Shown here: one piece after another, positions 8,830 to 18,745 of the stretch | Position numbering within the stretch: the first letter of the stretch is position 1 | Layout of the letters: each line of letters opens with the position of its first letter | Assembly: GCF_900112185.1 (NCBI RefSeq) | Contig: NZ_FOKP01000001.1 | Coordinates: 372,001 to 436,000, forward strand | Length of the DNA: 64,000 bases | DNA from: Allobosea sp. CRIB-10 | Lineage (GTDB): Bacteria; Pseudomonadota; Alphaproteobacteria; Rhizobiales; Beijerinckiaceae | Reading direction: 5' to 3' | The notes under the pieces: model-generated | Seen by the model: the letters and a program-made list of their open reading frames with translations, nothing else | Told to the model about the DNA's origin: nothing | The model's database searches: none | Made by a program: the position numbers and the translations under genes

Positions 8830-10968
8830 TCAGGCGACGCGCAGCTCGCCAATGACGTGATCGACGCGCGCATTCAGCGCCTGGGCCAGCGCGGTCAGTT
8901 CGCCCGCCGCCTTCAGCACCGCGTCGGACGCGCCGGCGGTGTTGCGCGAGGCGAGCGCGACCTGGCTGGTGGCCTGGCCGATCAGGACGATCTCCTGCGT
9001 CGCGGCGAGGACGTCGGCGGCGATGGCATGGGCCGCTTCGTGCTGGCGCTGCATGGTCTGGCTGGTGCGGCGCGTCGCCTCGTTCAGCTCCTGCACCAAG
9101 GCGCGAATGCCCGTGATGCCCTCGACCGTCGCCACGGTCGCCTGATTCATTGCATCGATCTGGCGCGCGATGTCTTGTGTCGCGTTGGCGGTCTGCGTCG
9201 CCAGCGACTTCACCTCATTGGCGACGACGGCAAAACCCTTGCCGGCCTCGCCGGCCCTGGCCGCCTCGATCGTGGCGTTGAGCGCGAGCAGATTGGTCTG
9301 CCCGGCGATCGCCGAGATCAGCCCGACCACCTCCGAGACGCGCGCCGCGCCGTTGGACAGCCCATCGACGACCCGGCTCACCGAATCCGCATGCTCGCGC
9401 GCCTGGCCCGCAGTCGCATCGGAAGAGCGGACCTCAGCGGCCAAAGCATCAACTGCGCCTAGCAGATCCTGCGCCGCGCGCTCGATCGACTTGACGCTGC
9501 GGATCGCATTGCCGGTCGCGCCGTCCGTATCGGCCGCACCGGCCTGGGCTTCGCGCGCGCCTTCGGCGAGCTGATGCGCCGTCGTGCCCAGGGTTTCCGC
9601 GGAAACCGAGACCGAGGCCGAAACGGTCCTGACCGAATCTTCGAGTTCGCTCGCCAGCTCGTTCAGCAAGGCCCGTTGATGCTGCTCGGCCTCGGCCCGG
9701 CGCGTTTCCTGCTCGGCCTCGCGGCGCTGCGCCTCGCCGCGCAAGGTTTCACGGATCATGTCGATCGACTTGGCGATTCCGCCGATCTCGTCGCGGCGGC
9801 CGGCTCCGGGAATCGCCTCTTCGGTCCGCCCCGCAGCCACGCCCGCGAGCCGGTCGGAGAGCCGCGCGATCGGACGCGCCACCGACCAGCCGAGCAGGAT
9901 CGCGATGCCGAACAGCGGCAACAACACCAGCAGGCCGGCGGAGACGACGGCGCTGCGGATCGTGCCGACCACGGCGAAGGCGCTCTCTTCCGGCTCGGTC
10001 AGCCAGAGCAGCCAGCGCCAATCGCCGATCGCCACCTCTTCACCGCTCGCGACCAGCGCCTGGCCGTCATGGCTGGTCATGCGGATGAGCGTCTTCTGCG
10101 GCTGCGCGGCCAGGCGACTGCGGTCGAGCGTCTCGCGCGGCGAGGCGCCGTTGCGGCGCGCCGCAGGGTTCGAGCGCATGAACCCGTCGGAGCCCACGAC
10201 GAAAATCCGCTCGGCACTGGAGCCCATCGGGTTGAAGGCGAGCACATCATCGATCAGACGCGTATCGACGGCGATGACGATCGTCCCGACCTGCTCGCCC
10301 CCGCCTGCCTCAGCGTCGTAGAACGGCGCCGCCAGGAACGCACGCGGATCGCCGCCGACCGGATCGTAGGGCGCAAAGTCGAGCACCACCTGCTCGCCGG
10401 TAGCCTTGCCACGCGCCATCGCGACGGATCTGGCGAGGGCGGTACCGGCCAGATCCTCATCGCTCAGCAAGCGGCCGAACTCCGGTCCCTTGGTGACGCT
10501 GTAGACCACCCTGCCCTTGCGCGAGACCAGATAGATGTCGGCGTAATTGAACTGCTTCAGCGCTGCGGCATAGGTCTCATGGATCGGCACATGACGCCAC
10601 GAATAGCCATGTTGATGCTCACGCCCAGTGCGGGCGATGCGTTCGGCCAAAGGCAGCGAGCCGTCACCCTGATAATGGCTGAGGATGCTCTTGTAGTCGT
10701 GCTGGCCGAGCTCCATCCATTTGCCGATCTCGTCGAGCGCCGAGACGGTGAAGGCGCTGCGGGCCTGGACGGCGAGCTCGGCGCGCAGCTGCGCCCAGCG
10801 CCGCTCGATGGCGCGGACATGACCTTCGGCCAGAGCGTGCATGCGCTCGCGGACGGCCGCTTGCGCCCAGCTCGACACCGCGACATAGGCCGCCGAGCCT
10901 ACCGCCAGGGCGGCCAGCAGGGCCAGGGCCAGCATGGCGACGGGAAGCCTGATTCTGAGGCTGAACAC
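8830..10968 (-). CDS. Methyl-accepting chemotaxis protein with large periplasmic sensor
   Basis: A 712-residue chemoreceptor. An N-terminal helix (about 7-30) and a second helix (about 330-352) flank a roughly 300-residue periplasmic region that looks like a Cache (PAS-like) sensor, including [21 protein letters not shown] and an [14 protein letters not shown] strand. A HAMP segment (about 355-410) leads into the cytoplasmic coiled coil, whose hairpin tip contains the conserved [20 protein letters not shown] block and [17 protein letters not shown]. The ligand cannot be read from sequence. No CheR-docking pentapeptide is obvious at the C-terminus. No che gene is adjacent, so it is an orphan receptor. 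Confidence 0.92.
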   Translation of the reverse strand: MFSLRIRLPVAMLALALLAALAVGSAAYVAVSSWAQAAVRERMHALAEGHVRAIERRWAQLRAELAVQARSAFTVSALDEIGKWMELGQHDYKSILSHYQGDGSLPLAERIARTGREHQHGYSWRHVPIHETYAAALKQFNYADIYLVSRKGRVVYSVTKGPEFGRLLSDEDLAGTALARSVAMARGKATGEQVVLDFAPYDPVGGDPRAFLAAPFYDAEAGGGEQVGTIVIAVDTRLIDDVLAFNPMGSSAERIFVVGSDGFMRSNPAARRNGASPRETLDRSRLAAQPQKTLIRMTSHDGQALVASGEEVAIGDWRWLLWLTEPEESAFAVVGTIRSAVVSAGLLVLLPLFGIAILLGWSVARPIARLSDRLAGVAAGRTEEAIPGAGRRDEIGGIAKSIDMIRETLRGEAQRREAEQETRRAEAEQHQRALLNELASELEDSVRTVSASVSVSAETLGTTAHQLAEGAREAQAGAADTDGATGNAIRSVKSIERAAQDLLGAVDALAAEVRSSDATAGQAREHADSVSRVVDGLSNGAARVSEVVGLISAIAGQTNLLALNATIEAARAGEAGKGFAVVANEVKSLATQTANATQDIARQIDAMNQATVATVEGITGIRALVQELNEATRRTSQTMQRQHEAAHAIAADVLAATQEIVLIGQATSQVALASRNTAGASDAVLKAAGELTALAQALNARVDHVIGELRVA

Positions 10969-11060
10969 GAATCAGGTCTCCGCCCGGCATCGACTGTTTC
11001 GAAACAGCCAACACGAGCGCGGTTAACGTTGCTTGAAGCGCAGGACGCGCCGCAACCGCG

Positions 11061-11192
11061 TCACAGGGTGCCGGGCAGCGGCGCGAACGCGGCGAGCGCA
11101 GCGGCGCTGCCGAGGACCAGAGCGAGCAGCGCGACGACGCCGGCTGCGAGCGATACCCGGCGCGGTCGCCGGACCAGAGAGCCGAATTCCAT
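11061..11192 (-). CDS. Possible small single-helix membrane protein (43 aa)
   Basis: In the spacer between the chemoreceptor and the ABC-F gene an ATG at 11192 opens a 43-codon frame ending with TGA at 11061. It encodes a basic N-terminus (VRRPRR), one strongly hydrophobic helix (about residues 14-36) and a short Pro-rich tail, the layout of a small inner-membrane protein. AAAGAG lies about 6 bases ahead of the ATG. I do not recognise a family. It could be chance in GC-rich DNA, but the single coherent helix with positive-inside charge is suggestive. Confidence 0.35.
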   Translation of the reverse strand: MEFGSLVRRPRRVSLAAGVVALLALVLGSAAALAAFAPLPGTL

Positions 11193-11382
11193 GGATGCTC
11201 TTTGCGAATCAGTACGTTACCTTGCCCATGCATGCCCAGTCCGCTCGGCCACGCAGTGGCGGAAACATGGTGAATCCATGGCCATGCCCCTGGGGCAGCC
11301 GTGCTCTCGCGGGCCGCTCCGACGATTTCCTGCGGTTCCGCCGTTTCCAGCCGAGCAAAAAGCAGGCTAAACCCCGCTCGCC
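11193..11382. other. Spacer upstream of the ABC-F gene
   Basis: About 190 bases between the divergent small ORF and the ABC-F start. I see no convincing sigma-70 promoter, terminator or tRNA here, only short CCATG/CATGG palindromes near 11228-11285. The ABC-F start codon lacks a clear Shine-Dalgarno sequence. Confidence 0.4.
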
Positions 11383-13248
11383 ATGCTGACCCTGAACGAC
11401 ATCACCTACCGCCTCGGCGAACGCCTGCTGCTGGACAAGGCCAGCGCCTTCCTGCCGACTGGCTCGCGCGTCGGCCTTGTCGGGCGCAACGGCACCGGCA
11501 AGACCACGCTGTTCCGCATCATCACTGGCGATCTTTCGCCCGAAGGCGGCAATGTCGCCCTGCCCAAGGGCATGCGCATCGGCGGGGTGGCGCAGGAGGC
11601 TCCCGGTGGGCCCGAAACGCTGATCGAGGTCGTGCTGGCCGCCGATACCGAGCGTGCGGCGCTGATGACGGAGGCGCAGAGCGCGACCGATCCGATGCGG
11701 ATCGCCGAGATCGAGACACGGCTTGCCGATATCGGCGCCCATTCCGCGCCGGCGCGGGCCGCGACCGTCCTCTACGGGCTCGGCTTCGACGAGGAGGCGC
11801 AGCAGCGCCCCTGCTCCGACTTCTCCGGTGGCTGGCGCATGCGCGTCGCGCTCGCGGCCGTACTGTTCTCCGAGCCTGACCTCTTGCTGCTGGACGAGCC
11901 GACCAACTATCTCGACCTCGAAGGCACGCTCTGGCTCTACGACTATCTCGAGCGCTATCCGCATACCGTACTGGTGGTCAGCCACGATCGCGAATTGCTC
12001 GACACCTGCGTCGACCACATCCTGCATCTCGACCAGGGCAAGCTCACCATCTACCGCGGCGGCTACAGCGACTTCGAGAAGCTCAGGGCCGAGAAGCAGG
12101 CGCATCTCGCCAAGGCGCGCGAGAAGCAGGAGGCCGAACGCAAGCATCTGCAATCCTTCGTCGACCGCTTCAAGGCCAAGGCGTCGAAGGCCAGCCAGGC
12201 CCAGTCTCGCGTCAAGCGGCTGGAAAAGATGCAGGAGATCGCCGTCATCCAGGATCGCGACGTCCAGCCGTTCAATTTCCCCGCCCCCGAGCGGCCGCTC
12301 TCGCCGCCGATGATCGTGCTCGAGAGCGCCAGCGCTGGCTATGGCGAGCGCAAGGTGCTGCAGCGCCTCAACCTCTCGCTGGCGCCCGACGACCGCATCG
12401 CGCTGCTCGGCTCCAACGGCAACGGCAAATCGACCTTCTGCAAGCTGATCGGCGGGCGGCTCGCGCCGCTTTCGGGCGAGATGCGGCGCTCCTCGAAGCT
12501 GCAGACGGCCTATTTCGCCCAGCATCAGCTCGACGAGTTGCGGATGGAGGACACGCCTGTTGGCCATGTCCGCGAATTGATGCCGGATGCGCCGGAGGCA
12601 CGCGTGCGGGCGCGTACCGCGCAAATCGGCTTTCCCGCCAACAAGGCCGACACGCCGGTGAAGAACCTCTCGGGCGGCGAGAAGGCGCGCCTGATGCTCG
12701 GCATCGCCACCTTCGGCGGCCCCCACCTGCTGATCCTCGACGAGCCGACCAACCATCTCGACATCGACAGCCGCACCGCACTGGTCAAGGCGATCAACGA
12801 CTATCCCGGCGCCGTCATCCTGGTCAGCCACGACCGCTTCCTGATCGAGGCCTGCGCCGACCGGCTCTGGCTGGTCGGAGACGGCACGGTGAAGAGCTTC
12901 GACGGCGACATGGACGATTATCGCGACTTCGTGCTCGGCCGCGACAAGCCGGCGCAGCGCAGCAAGGCGGAAGCGGACGGCGCGAGCAAGGCCGACGAGC
13001 GCAAGGGCGCGGCGGCCAAGCGCCAGGCGCAGGGACCGCTCAGGCAGAAGCTCAACCTCGCCGAGGCGCGCATCGCCAAGCTGACGGGGCTGATCGAGAA
13101 GGTCGACGGCGCGCTCGCCAACGGCGCTTTTGCGCGCGAGCCGGAGAAGGCGCTGCAGCTCTCACGCCAGCGCGGCGAACTGAGCGAGGCGCTGGCGGCG
13201 GCCGAGGAGGAATGGCTGATGCTGAGCGAGGAGCTGGAAAGCGCCTGA
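11383..13248 (+). CDS. ABC-F family ATPase (YheS/Uup-type ribosome-associated factor)
   Basis: A 621-residue protein with two ABC ATPase domains and no membrane segments. Walker A sequences are GRNGTGKTT (about 33-41) and GSNGNGKST (about 346-354); the signatures are FSGGWRMRVALA and LSGGEKARLML; both Walker B motifs read DEPTNxLD. Between the domains is the charged alpha-helical linker (EKQAHLAKAREKQEAERKH) that in ABC-F proteins reaches into the ribosomal E/P site. A C-terminal coiled coil (about 555-621) is present. The FSGGWRMR signature points to the YheS subgroup. These proteins modulate stalled ribosomes; the exact role here is not known. Confidence 0.88.
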   Translation: MLTLNDITYRLGERLLLDKASAFLPTGSRVGLVGRNGTGKTTLFRIITGDLSPEGGNVALPKGMRIGGVAQEAPGGPETLIEVVLAADTERAALMTEAQSATDPMRIAEIETRLADIGAHSAPARAATVLYGLGFDEEAQQRPCSDFSGGWRMRVALAAVLFSEPDLLLLDEPTNYLDLEGTLWLYDYLERYPHTVLVVSHDRELLDTCVDHILHLDQGKLTIYRGGYSDFEKLRAEKQAHLAKAREKQEAERKHLQSFVDRFKAKASKASQAQSRVKRLEKMQEIAVIQDRDVQPFNFPAPERPLSPPMIVLESASAGYGERKVLQRLNLSLAPDDRIALLGSNGNGKSTFCKLIGGRLAPLSGEMRRSSKLQTAYFAQHQLDELRMEDTPVGHVRELMPDAPEARVRARTAQIGFPANKADTPVKNLSGGEKARLMLGIATFGGPHLLILDEPTNHLDIDSRTALVKAINDYPGAVILVSHDRFLIEACADRLWLVGDGTVKSFDGDMDDYRDFVLGRDKPAQRSKAEADGASKADERKGAAAKRQAQGPLRQKLNLAEARIAKLTGLIEKVDGALANGAFAREPEKALQLSRQRGELSEALAAAEEEWLMLSEELESA

Positions 13249-13251
13249 GGC

Positions 13252-13737
13252 TCAGGGCAGCGGCGCAAGATTGAGGCCGAGTTCCCTCACCTGCGTCGGG
13301 GTGAGCTTCTTGATCGCGACGCGGGTGGTGTAGCTGCCGTGCATCTGGCCGCCCGACCTGTAGTTCCAGTCGCTGACCATCGCGCTGCCGGCGCGGTAGC
13401 TGTCGCCCCTGTTCATGGTGCCGAGATGGACGGGATCGTTCGCAATCTTGCCGATGAAGACGTCGCCTTCGATCGCCGTCAGGTTCATCCAGATGTGCTC
13501 GCGTCCGCGGTCATAGGGGATTGCGACCTTCACGGCATGGCGCTCGCCCCTGCCAGCGCGATAGAGCGCGACGAAATCCGGCAGCGTCCTGCGGGCTTCG
13601 GCGATCGCGTGGTTCATTTCGCGGTCCGAGGAGCGGAAGTCGATCACCTGCGCCGCCACGGGCGACACCGCCATCAGCGCAGCGCCCAAAAGCCCAAGGC
13701 CACCGGGCACCACCCGCCTCTGCCATTCGACCTGCAT
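13252..13737 (-). CDS. Secreted DUF2314-domain protein
   Basis: A 161-residue protein with an N-terminal signal peptide ending near AAQVIDF (about residue 30). The rest matches DUF2314: the DREMNHAIAEARRTLPDF opening, a KVAIPYD strand, EHIWMNLTAIEGDVFIGKIANDP and a VSDWNY turn. The domain's function is not established. It is convergent with the ABC-F gene (only 3 bp between stops) and on the same strand as the lipoprotein gene to its right. Expected location is the periplasm. Confidence 0.7.
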   Translation of the reverse strand: MQVEWQRRVVPGGLGLLGAALMAVSPVAAQVIDFRSSDREMNHAIAEARRTLPDFVALYRAGRGERHAVKVAIPYDRGREHIWMNLTAIEGDVFIGKIANDPVHLGTMNRGDSYRAGSAMVSDWNYRSGGQMHGSYTTRVAIKKLTPTQVRELGLNLAPLP

Positions 13738-13850
13738 CTCGCCACTCCCGCCTCTGCGCCTTCGGCCGTTCCGATCAACTTAGAAACGAGCCATCGATCG
13801 AACGGTTGCTTTGGTCGCGTCAGAGACGAAATCTTCGGCCGGCTGCTGTA

Positions 13851-14261
13851 TCAGCCCTGCTGCTCGGGCTGGCCCGGCTTGACGATCCGGCTCAAACGGT
13901 TGTCGGTAAACAGGTAGATCTCGCGATTGCCCGGCTCGGAATAGAGCACCTGCACCTCGCGCTGGCCCCGGCCATTGTCGCCGATCAGCACGTCGGTCGG
14001 CCGCTTCGCCTTGAGCCTGACGAGCTCGCATTCGGTGATGCCGACGGCGATCTCCTTCGGCAGCGGGCGCGTCGAGGGATCGAGCGAGACATCGGCGCTG
14101 CATTCGCCCTCCGGCGTCAGCATCGCTTCTTGAGTCGAGACGCGGGCCGAGGCGCTGCTGCTGCGGGTGCCGCGCTCGTCGGAGACGAAGGAAAACCCGC
14201 CCATATCGACGGAGCAGCCGGCGAGCGCGGCCGCCAGAGCCAGGGCAACAGGAACTTTCAC
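13851..14261 (-). CDS. Small predicted lipoprotein of unknown function
   Basis: The best start is GTG at 14261: GGAG lies 8 bases upstream, and the GTGA overlaps the holC stop by four bases. The 136-residue product has a short signal peptide ending in the lipobox LAGC, so it should be lipid-anchored. The mature part has two or three cysteines, a Ser-rich stretch and a C-terminal strand-rich segment (REVQVLYSEPGNREIYLF). I do not recognise a family. It is translationally coupled to holC but a functional link to DNA polymerase III is unlikely. Confidence 0.65.
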   Translation of the reverse strand: MKVPVALALAAALAGCSVDMGGFSFVSDERGTRSSSASARVSTQEAMLTPEGECSADVSLDPSTRPLPKEIAVGITECELVRLKAKRPTDVLIGDNGRGQREVQVLYSEPGNREIYLFTDNRLSRIVKPGQPEQQG

Positions 14262-14710
14262 GCTTTTTTCTCCCAGCGGCCGGTCTCGTCCTGCTGCCAA
14301 TAGGTGGCGGCGATGCCGAGCGTCCGCAGCTTTTTCCAGTCTTCACGGGCCGAGGCGAGCGCATCGGGATCGTCGCCGTCGAACATCAGGATGACGCGCT
14401 CGTAAGCGTCCAATGCGTCGGGAATGCGAACACCGTCAACGCAGAAGCGCACCTGCGCGCCGTTCGGGTTGTCGGCGGCTGTGGTGAGCACGATCGGGTT
14501 GGTGGCGGCATCCGGCTCGGCCGCCGTCGCATGTGGCAGGAAGGAATCGTCGGCATAGGTCCAGAGCCGGTCGTCGAGCCCGGCGAGGCGCTCGCGGCTC
14601 GACAATTCGACCACCGCCTTCCAGCCGCGGGAAAGCGAGCGCTCGAGCAGGGTCGGAAGGACCTGTTCGAGCGGGCGCCCCTGCAGATGGTAGAACAGAA
14701 CCTCGGCCAT
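14258..14710 (-). CDS. holC: DNA polymerase III chi subunit (HolC)
   Basis: A 150-residue protein from the ATG at 14710 (MAEVLFYHL, the usual family N-terminus; an upstream TTG at 14728 is less likely). Chi joins the clamp-loader psi subunit to single-strand binding protein. Family features visible are the LPTLLERSLSRGWKAVV helix, LDDRLWTYADDSFLPH and the P-IVLTT strand. It follows pepA by 48 bp on the same strand, the pepA-holC arrangement conserved across proteobacteria. Confidence 0.9.
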   Translation of the reverse strand: MAEVLFYHLQGRPLEQVLPTLLERSLSRGWKAVVELSSRERLAGLDDRLWTYADDSFLPHATAAEPDAATNPIVLTTAADNPNGAQVRFCVDGVRIPDALDAYERVILMFDGDDPDALASAREDWKKLRTLGIAATYWQQDETGRWEKKA

Positions 14711-14758
14711 AATCCTAAGTTGGTTCAATCCTTTGCGCGAATCGGTTGATGAGCCGAA

Positions 14759-16252
14759 TCAGCCCTCGTAGTGGTCAGCCACCAGCCGGTCGAGCAGGCG
14801 CACGCCCCAGCCCGAGCCCCAGGAGCGGTTGGTCTCGCTGTTCGGCGAGCCCATGCCGGTACCGGCGATGTCGAGATGCGCCCAGGGCGTGTCGTTGACA
14901 TGGCGCTGCAGGAACTGCGCCGCCGTGATCGAGCCGCCATGGCGACCGGCCGAGTTCTTCATGTCGGCGAATTTGGAATCGATCATCTTGTCGTAAGCAG
15001 GCGAGAGCGGCATGCGCCAGACGGTTTCGCCGGTGGCCTTGCCGGCGGCCGTGAGCCGTTCCGACAATTCATCGCTGTTGGAGAACAGTCCGGCATTCTC
15101 CTGCGCCAGCGCGACCAGGATCGCCCCGGTCAGCGTCGCCAGATTGACCATGAACACCGGCTTGAAGCGCTCCTGCGTGTACCAGAGCACATCGGCGAGG
15201 ACGAGCCGCCCCTCGGCGTCGGTGTTGATGATCTCGATGGTCTGGCCGGAGAGCGAGGTGACGATGTCGCCCGGCCGCTGGGCCTTGCCGTCCGGCATGT
15301 TCTCGACCAGGCCGATCACGCCGACCGCGTTGACCTTGGCCTTGCGGGCGGCGAGCGCCTGCATCAGCCCGGTGACGCAGGCCGCGCCAGCCATGTCGCC
15401 CTTCATGTCCTCCATGCCGCCGGCCGGCTTGATCGAGATGCCGCCGGTGTCGAAGGTCACGCCCTTGCCGACGAAGGCGACCGGCCTGTCGCCCTTGGCG
15501 CCGCCGTTCCAGCGCATCACCACGACGCGGCTCTCGCGATGCGAGCCTTGGCCGACGCCGAGCAGCGCGCGCATGCCGATCTTCTTCAGTTCCTTCTCGT
15601 CGAGGATCTCGACCTCGACACCGAGCTTGTCGAGCTTTGCGGCGCGCTCGGCGAACTCCTCAGGGAAAAGGACGTTCGGCGGCTCGTTCACGAGATCGCG
15701 AGCGAATTCGACCCCGCCGGCGATCGCTTCGCGTGCCTTCAATGCCTTCTTGACCGCAGCCGGATCGGCTACGCGAAGCGTCACGGACTTCGGCTCGGCC
15801 TGGTCCTTGTCGCGGCTCTTGGTCTTGTAGCGGTCGAAGACATAGCTCCTGAGGCGCAGGCCGAGCCCGATCTCGGCGATCTCGTCGGCAGACAGCTCGC
15901 CCTCGGGCAGCGCCGCGATGATGTCGGCGCCGCGGCCATTGCCGAGACGGCCGGCGATGGCGCCGCCGAGCGCGGCGAAATCGAGCTTTCCGCGCTCTGA
16001 TTCCGGGCCGATTCCGATCAGGATCAGGCGCTCATAGCCCGCGCCGTCCGGCGCAAGCAGCGCAAGGCCGGACAAGGCCTTGCCCTTGAAGCGCTCGGCG
16101 GCAGCGGCGCGCGCGATCAGCGCATGGGCACCCGAGCCGATCCAATCCTCGGCCGTCTTCGGCGGTGCCAGCCTGTCCGAAACGAGGATGACCAGGTCCT
16201 CCCCGGCAATGGCGTTCAGGGCTTTGACCTCAAGCTTCAGGCGCTGCGACAT
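14759..16252 (-). CDS. pepA: Leucyl (cytosol) aminopeptidase PepA
   Basis: A 497-residue M17 metallopeptidase that releases N-terminal residues from peptides. The start is placed at MSQRLKLEV (ATG 16252). The catalytic domain carries [16 protein letters not shown] (metal Lys/Asp), GDMAGAA and the signature [12 protein letters not shown]. In some bacteria PepA also binds DNA as an architectural regulator. The gene is divergent from lptF and upstream of holC, matching the enteric neighbourhood and confirming the local order is ancient. Confidence 0.95.
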   Translation of the reverse strand: MSQRLKLEVKALNAIAGEDLVILVSDRLAPPKTAEDWIGSGAHALIARAAAAERFKGKALSGLALLAPDGAGYERLILIGIGPESERGKLDFAALGGAIAGRLGNGRGADIIAALPEGELSADEIAEIGLGLRLRSYVFDRYKTKSRDKDQAEPKSVTLRVADPAAVKKALKAREAIAGGVEFARDLVNEPPNVLFPEEFAERAAKLDKLGVEVEILDEKELKKIGMRALLGVGQGSHRESRVVVMRWNGGAKGDRPVAFVGKGVTFDTGGISIKPAGGMEDMKGDMAGAACVTGLMQALAARKAKVNAVGVIGLVENMPDGKAQRPGDIVTSLSGQTIEIINTDAEGRLVLADVLWYTQERFKPVFMVNLATLTGAILVALAQENAGLFSNSDELSERLTAAGKATGETVWRMPLSPAYDKMIDSKFADMKNSAGRHGGSITAAQFLQRHVNDTPWAHLDIAGTGMGSPNSETNRSWGSGWGVRLLDRLVADHYEG

Positions 16253-16433
16253 CGAAGGCTCACGGGCTGCAGGATGGAGATGACGGGAAGAGCTGACCGG
16301 GCTCGGGGCTCGCAAAGGCCACAAACGATTCCCGTTTGCGCCATGATCGAAGCTATACCATAGGGAGTTCGAGGCGAGCCGTCCAAGGGGAGCGCCTTCG
16401 TCAAGGATCGCAGGCCCCAGGACCATTCCCCTC

Positions 16434-17624
16434 GTGCGTTTCGGACTTCTCGACCGCTACATTCTGAAGATCGCCGCCGGCGCTGCGGTGATTCTGCTCG
16501 TCGGCCTGACCAGCGTGATCTGGGTGACGCAGGCGCTGCGCGAGGTCGACCTGATCACCGGCAAGGGCCAGACGGTTCTGATCTTCTTCACCGTCACCTT
16601 GCTGTCGCTGCCGGCGCTGATCGCCGGTATCGCCCCCGTCGCGCTGTTCATGGCGACGCTCTACACGCTCAACAAGCTCAACAGCGATTCCGAGCTCATC
16701 GTAATGAACGCGGCCGGCGTCGCGCCCCGCCGACTGGCGCGGCCCTTCATCGCGCTGACGCTGCTGACCTCCGTCCTGGTCGGCTGGATATCGCTGTCGG
16801 TGATGCCTGCCGGCTTCCGGGCGCTGCGCGACCTGATCACGCTGATCCGCGCCGACTTCGTCGCCAACGTGGTCAAGGAAGGGCAGTTCGTCGCGCTCGA
16901 TTCCGGCGTCACCTTCCACTATCGCGAGAAGCAGGGGCAGGCCCTGCTCGGCATCTTCATGCAGGACCGGCGCGACCCCAACCAGCCTGCGGTCTACATC
17001 GCCGAGCGTGGCCAATCGGCCGAGGCCGACGGCAACAGCTTCCTGATGCTGGAAAAGGGTACGATCCAGCGCGAGAGCCGCAGCCAGAACTCGAGCTCGA
17101 TCATCTCGTTCGAGCGCTACGCGCTCAATCTTTCCGCGCTGACGGGCGATGCCGACGGCGTCGGCGGCGAGGACGGCGCCAAGGTGATCTACAAGCCGCG
17201 CGAGCGTACGACCTGGGCGCTGCTCACGCAGGATACGAACGAGCCCTACTACAAGTACCAGGAAGGACGCTTCCGCGCCGAGCTGCACAACCGCCTGTCG
17301 GCGCCGCTCTATCCGATCGCCTTCGTGCTGGTCGCCCTCGCCATCCTCGGCGAGGCGCGCACCACCCGCCAGGGCCGTGCCGCCGCGATCCAGATCGCCA
17401 TCTTCCTGGTCGGCGCCATCCGGATCGGCGCCTACGCCGCCTGGACCGCCAGTGTGCGCTCGCCTTTCGCGGCCACCCTGCTCTACATCCTGCCACTCGC
17501 CACGATCATCCTGTCGGCGTTCGCCATCGGCTTGGGCGCACACACCCGCCTGCTCGTCGACCGGCTGACCGAGCCGCTGGTTGCTCCTTTCGTTGCGTTG
17601 GCAGCGCGATTCCGGCGGGCCTGA
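16434..17624 (+). CDS. lptF: LPS export ABC transporter permease LptF
   Basis: A 396-residue inner-membrane protein starting with GTG at 16434 ([12 protein letters not shown]). It has three N-terminal helices (about 12-35, 50-80, 100-125), a periplasmic beta-jellyroll region (about 130-265) and three C-terminal helices, the LptF/LptG fold. With LptG and the ATPase LptB (not in this window) it extracts LPS from the inner membrane and pushes it onto LptC-LptA. Its stop overlaps the lptG start (TGATG), indicating coupled translation. Confidence 0.93.
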   Translation: MRFGLLDRYILKIAAGAAVILLVGLTSVIWVTQALREVDLITGKGQTVLIFFTVTLLSLPALIAGIAPVALFMATLYTLNKLNSDSELIVMNAAGVAPRRLARPFIALTLLTSVLVGWISLSVMPAGFRALRDLITLIRADFVANVVKEGQFVALDSGVTFHYREKQGQALLGIFMQDRRDPNQPAVYIAERGQSAEADGNSFLMLEKGTIQRESRSQNSSSIISFERYALNLSALTGDADGVGGEDGAKVIYKPRERTTWALLTQDTNEPYYKYQEGRFRAELHNRLSAPLYPIAFVLVALAILGEARTTRQGRAAAIQIAIFLVGAIRIGAYAAWTASVRSPFAATLLYILPLATIILSAFAIGLGAHTRLLVDRLTEPLVAPFVALAARFRRA

Positions 17625-18709
17625 TGCTGCTGTTCACGACCTTCGGCCGTTATCTGACGCAGCGCTTCCTGCGCGCGATCCTGAGCGTGTTCGGTACGTT
17701 CTTCTTCCTGATCGCGACCCTCGATTTCGTCGAGTTGATGCGGCGCGCGGGCGATTCGCCGACCGCGACGACCCCGAGCATCATCCAGCTGGCGCTCTAC
17801 CGCGCCCCCTCGGTCGCCGAGCAGATATTTCCGTTCGCCGTGTTGTTCGGCGGCATGTTCGCTTTGCTCAATCTGAGCCGAAAGCTGGAACTGGTCGTGG
17901 CGCGCTCGGTCGGCATCTCGGCCTGGCAGTTCCTGCAGCCGGCGGCGTTGGTCGCGGGGCTGGTCGGGCTGGTCTCGATCGGAATCTACAACCCGATCGC
18001 CGCCGAGCTGAAACAGCGAGCCTCGGCACTTGAGGCCTCGCTCTTCATCAGGACGGGTCAAACCCTCGGCAAGGAGATCTGGCTTCGCCAGCGCAGCGTC
18101 GATGGCCAGGCGATCATCCGGGCCGCGGCCGCGCTGGACGGCGGCGTCGGACTCGCCCAGGTCGCTTTCTTCACGTTTTCGCCAGATGGCGGCTTCAGTG
18201 AGCGCATCGAGGCGAAGCGGGCCGTGCTCTATCGGGGCTATTGGGAGCTGTCCGAAGTTCGTGTCGTCTCGGCCACGGAAGTGCCACAGAGCTACTCGAC
18301 ATATCTCGTCGCGACGACGCTGGAGCCGGATCAGGTGCGACAAAGTTTCACGCCGCCCGATTCCGTCGGCTTCTGGTCGATGCCGGCGGTCCTCGACCGA
18401 ACCCAGAGGGCCGGGCTCGACACGACGCGCTATGAATTGCGTTATGAATCCCTCAAGGCACGGCCACTGCTGATGATCGCCATGATCTTGGTCGCGGCAT
18501 CCGTTTCCTTAAGATTTTTCCGGTTTGGTGGTGTGACCAGACTGGTGGTAGGTGGCGTTGCGGCTGGGTTCATGCTCTATGTTGCGACACAGTTATCTGA
18601 GGAGCTGGGCTCATCGGGGATCGTCAACGCCTCGGTGGCCGCTTGGCTGCCCGCAATCGTGGGCACACTGCTTGGCGCGCTTGCCCTCCTCCATCAGGAA
18701 GATGGCTGA
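17624..18709 (+). CDS. lptG: LPS export ABC transporter permease LptG
   Basis: A 361-residue partner of LptF with the same six-helix plus periplasmic jellyroll layout (FGRYLTQRFLRAI start; last helices near 285-355). It shares a 1-bp overlap with lptF and is followed 36 bp later by lptD, so permeases and outer-membrane translocon are co-expressed. The conserved loop around LELVVARSVGIS (about 86-97) is the coupling helix region that contacts LptB. Confidence 0.93.
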   Translation: MLLFTTFGRYLTQRFLRAILSVFGTFFFLIATLDFVELMRRAGDSPTATTPSIIQLALYRAPSVAEQIFPFAVLFGGMFALLNLSRKLELVVARSVGISAWQFLQPAALVAGLVGLVSIGIYNPIAAELKQRASALEASLFIRTGQTLGKEIWLRQRSVDGQAIIRAAAALDGGVGLAQVAFFTFSPDGGFSERIEAKRAVLYRGYWELSEVRVVSATEVPQSYSTYLVATTLEPDQVRQSFTPPDSVGFWSMPAVLDRTQRAGLDTTRYELRYESLKARPLLMIAMILVAASVSLRFFRFGGVTRLVVGGVAAGFMLYVATQLSEELGSSGIVNASVAAWLPAIVGTLLGALALLHQEDG

Positions 18710-18745
18710 GAATACGGTGGCTATGGTTAATTTTGGATTGAGTTC

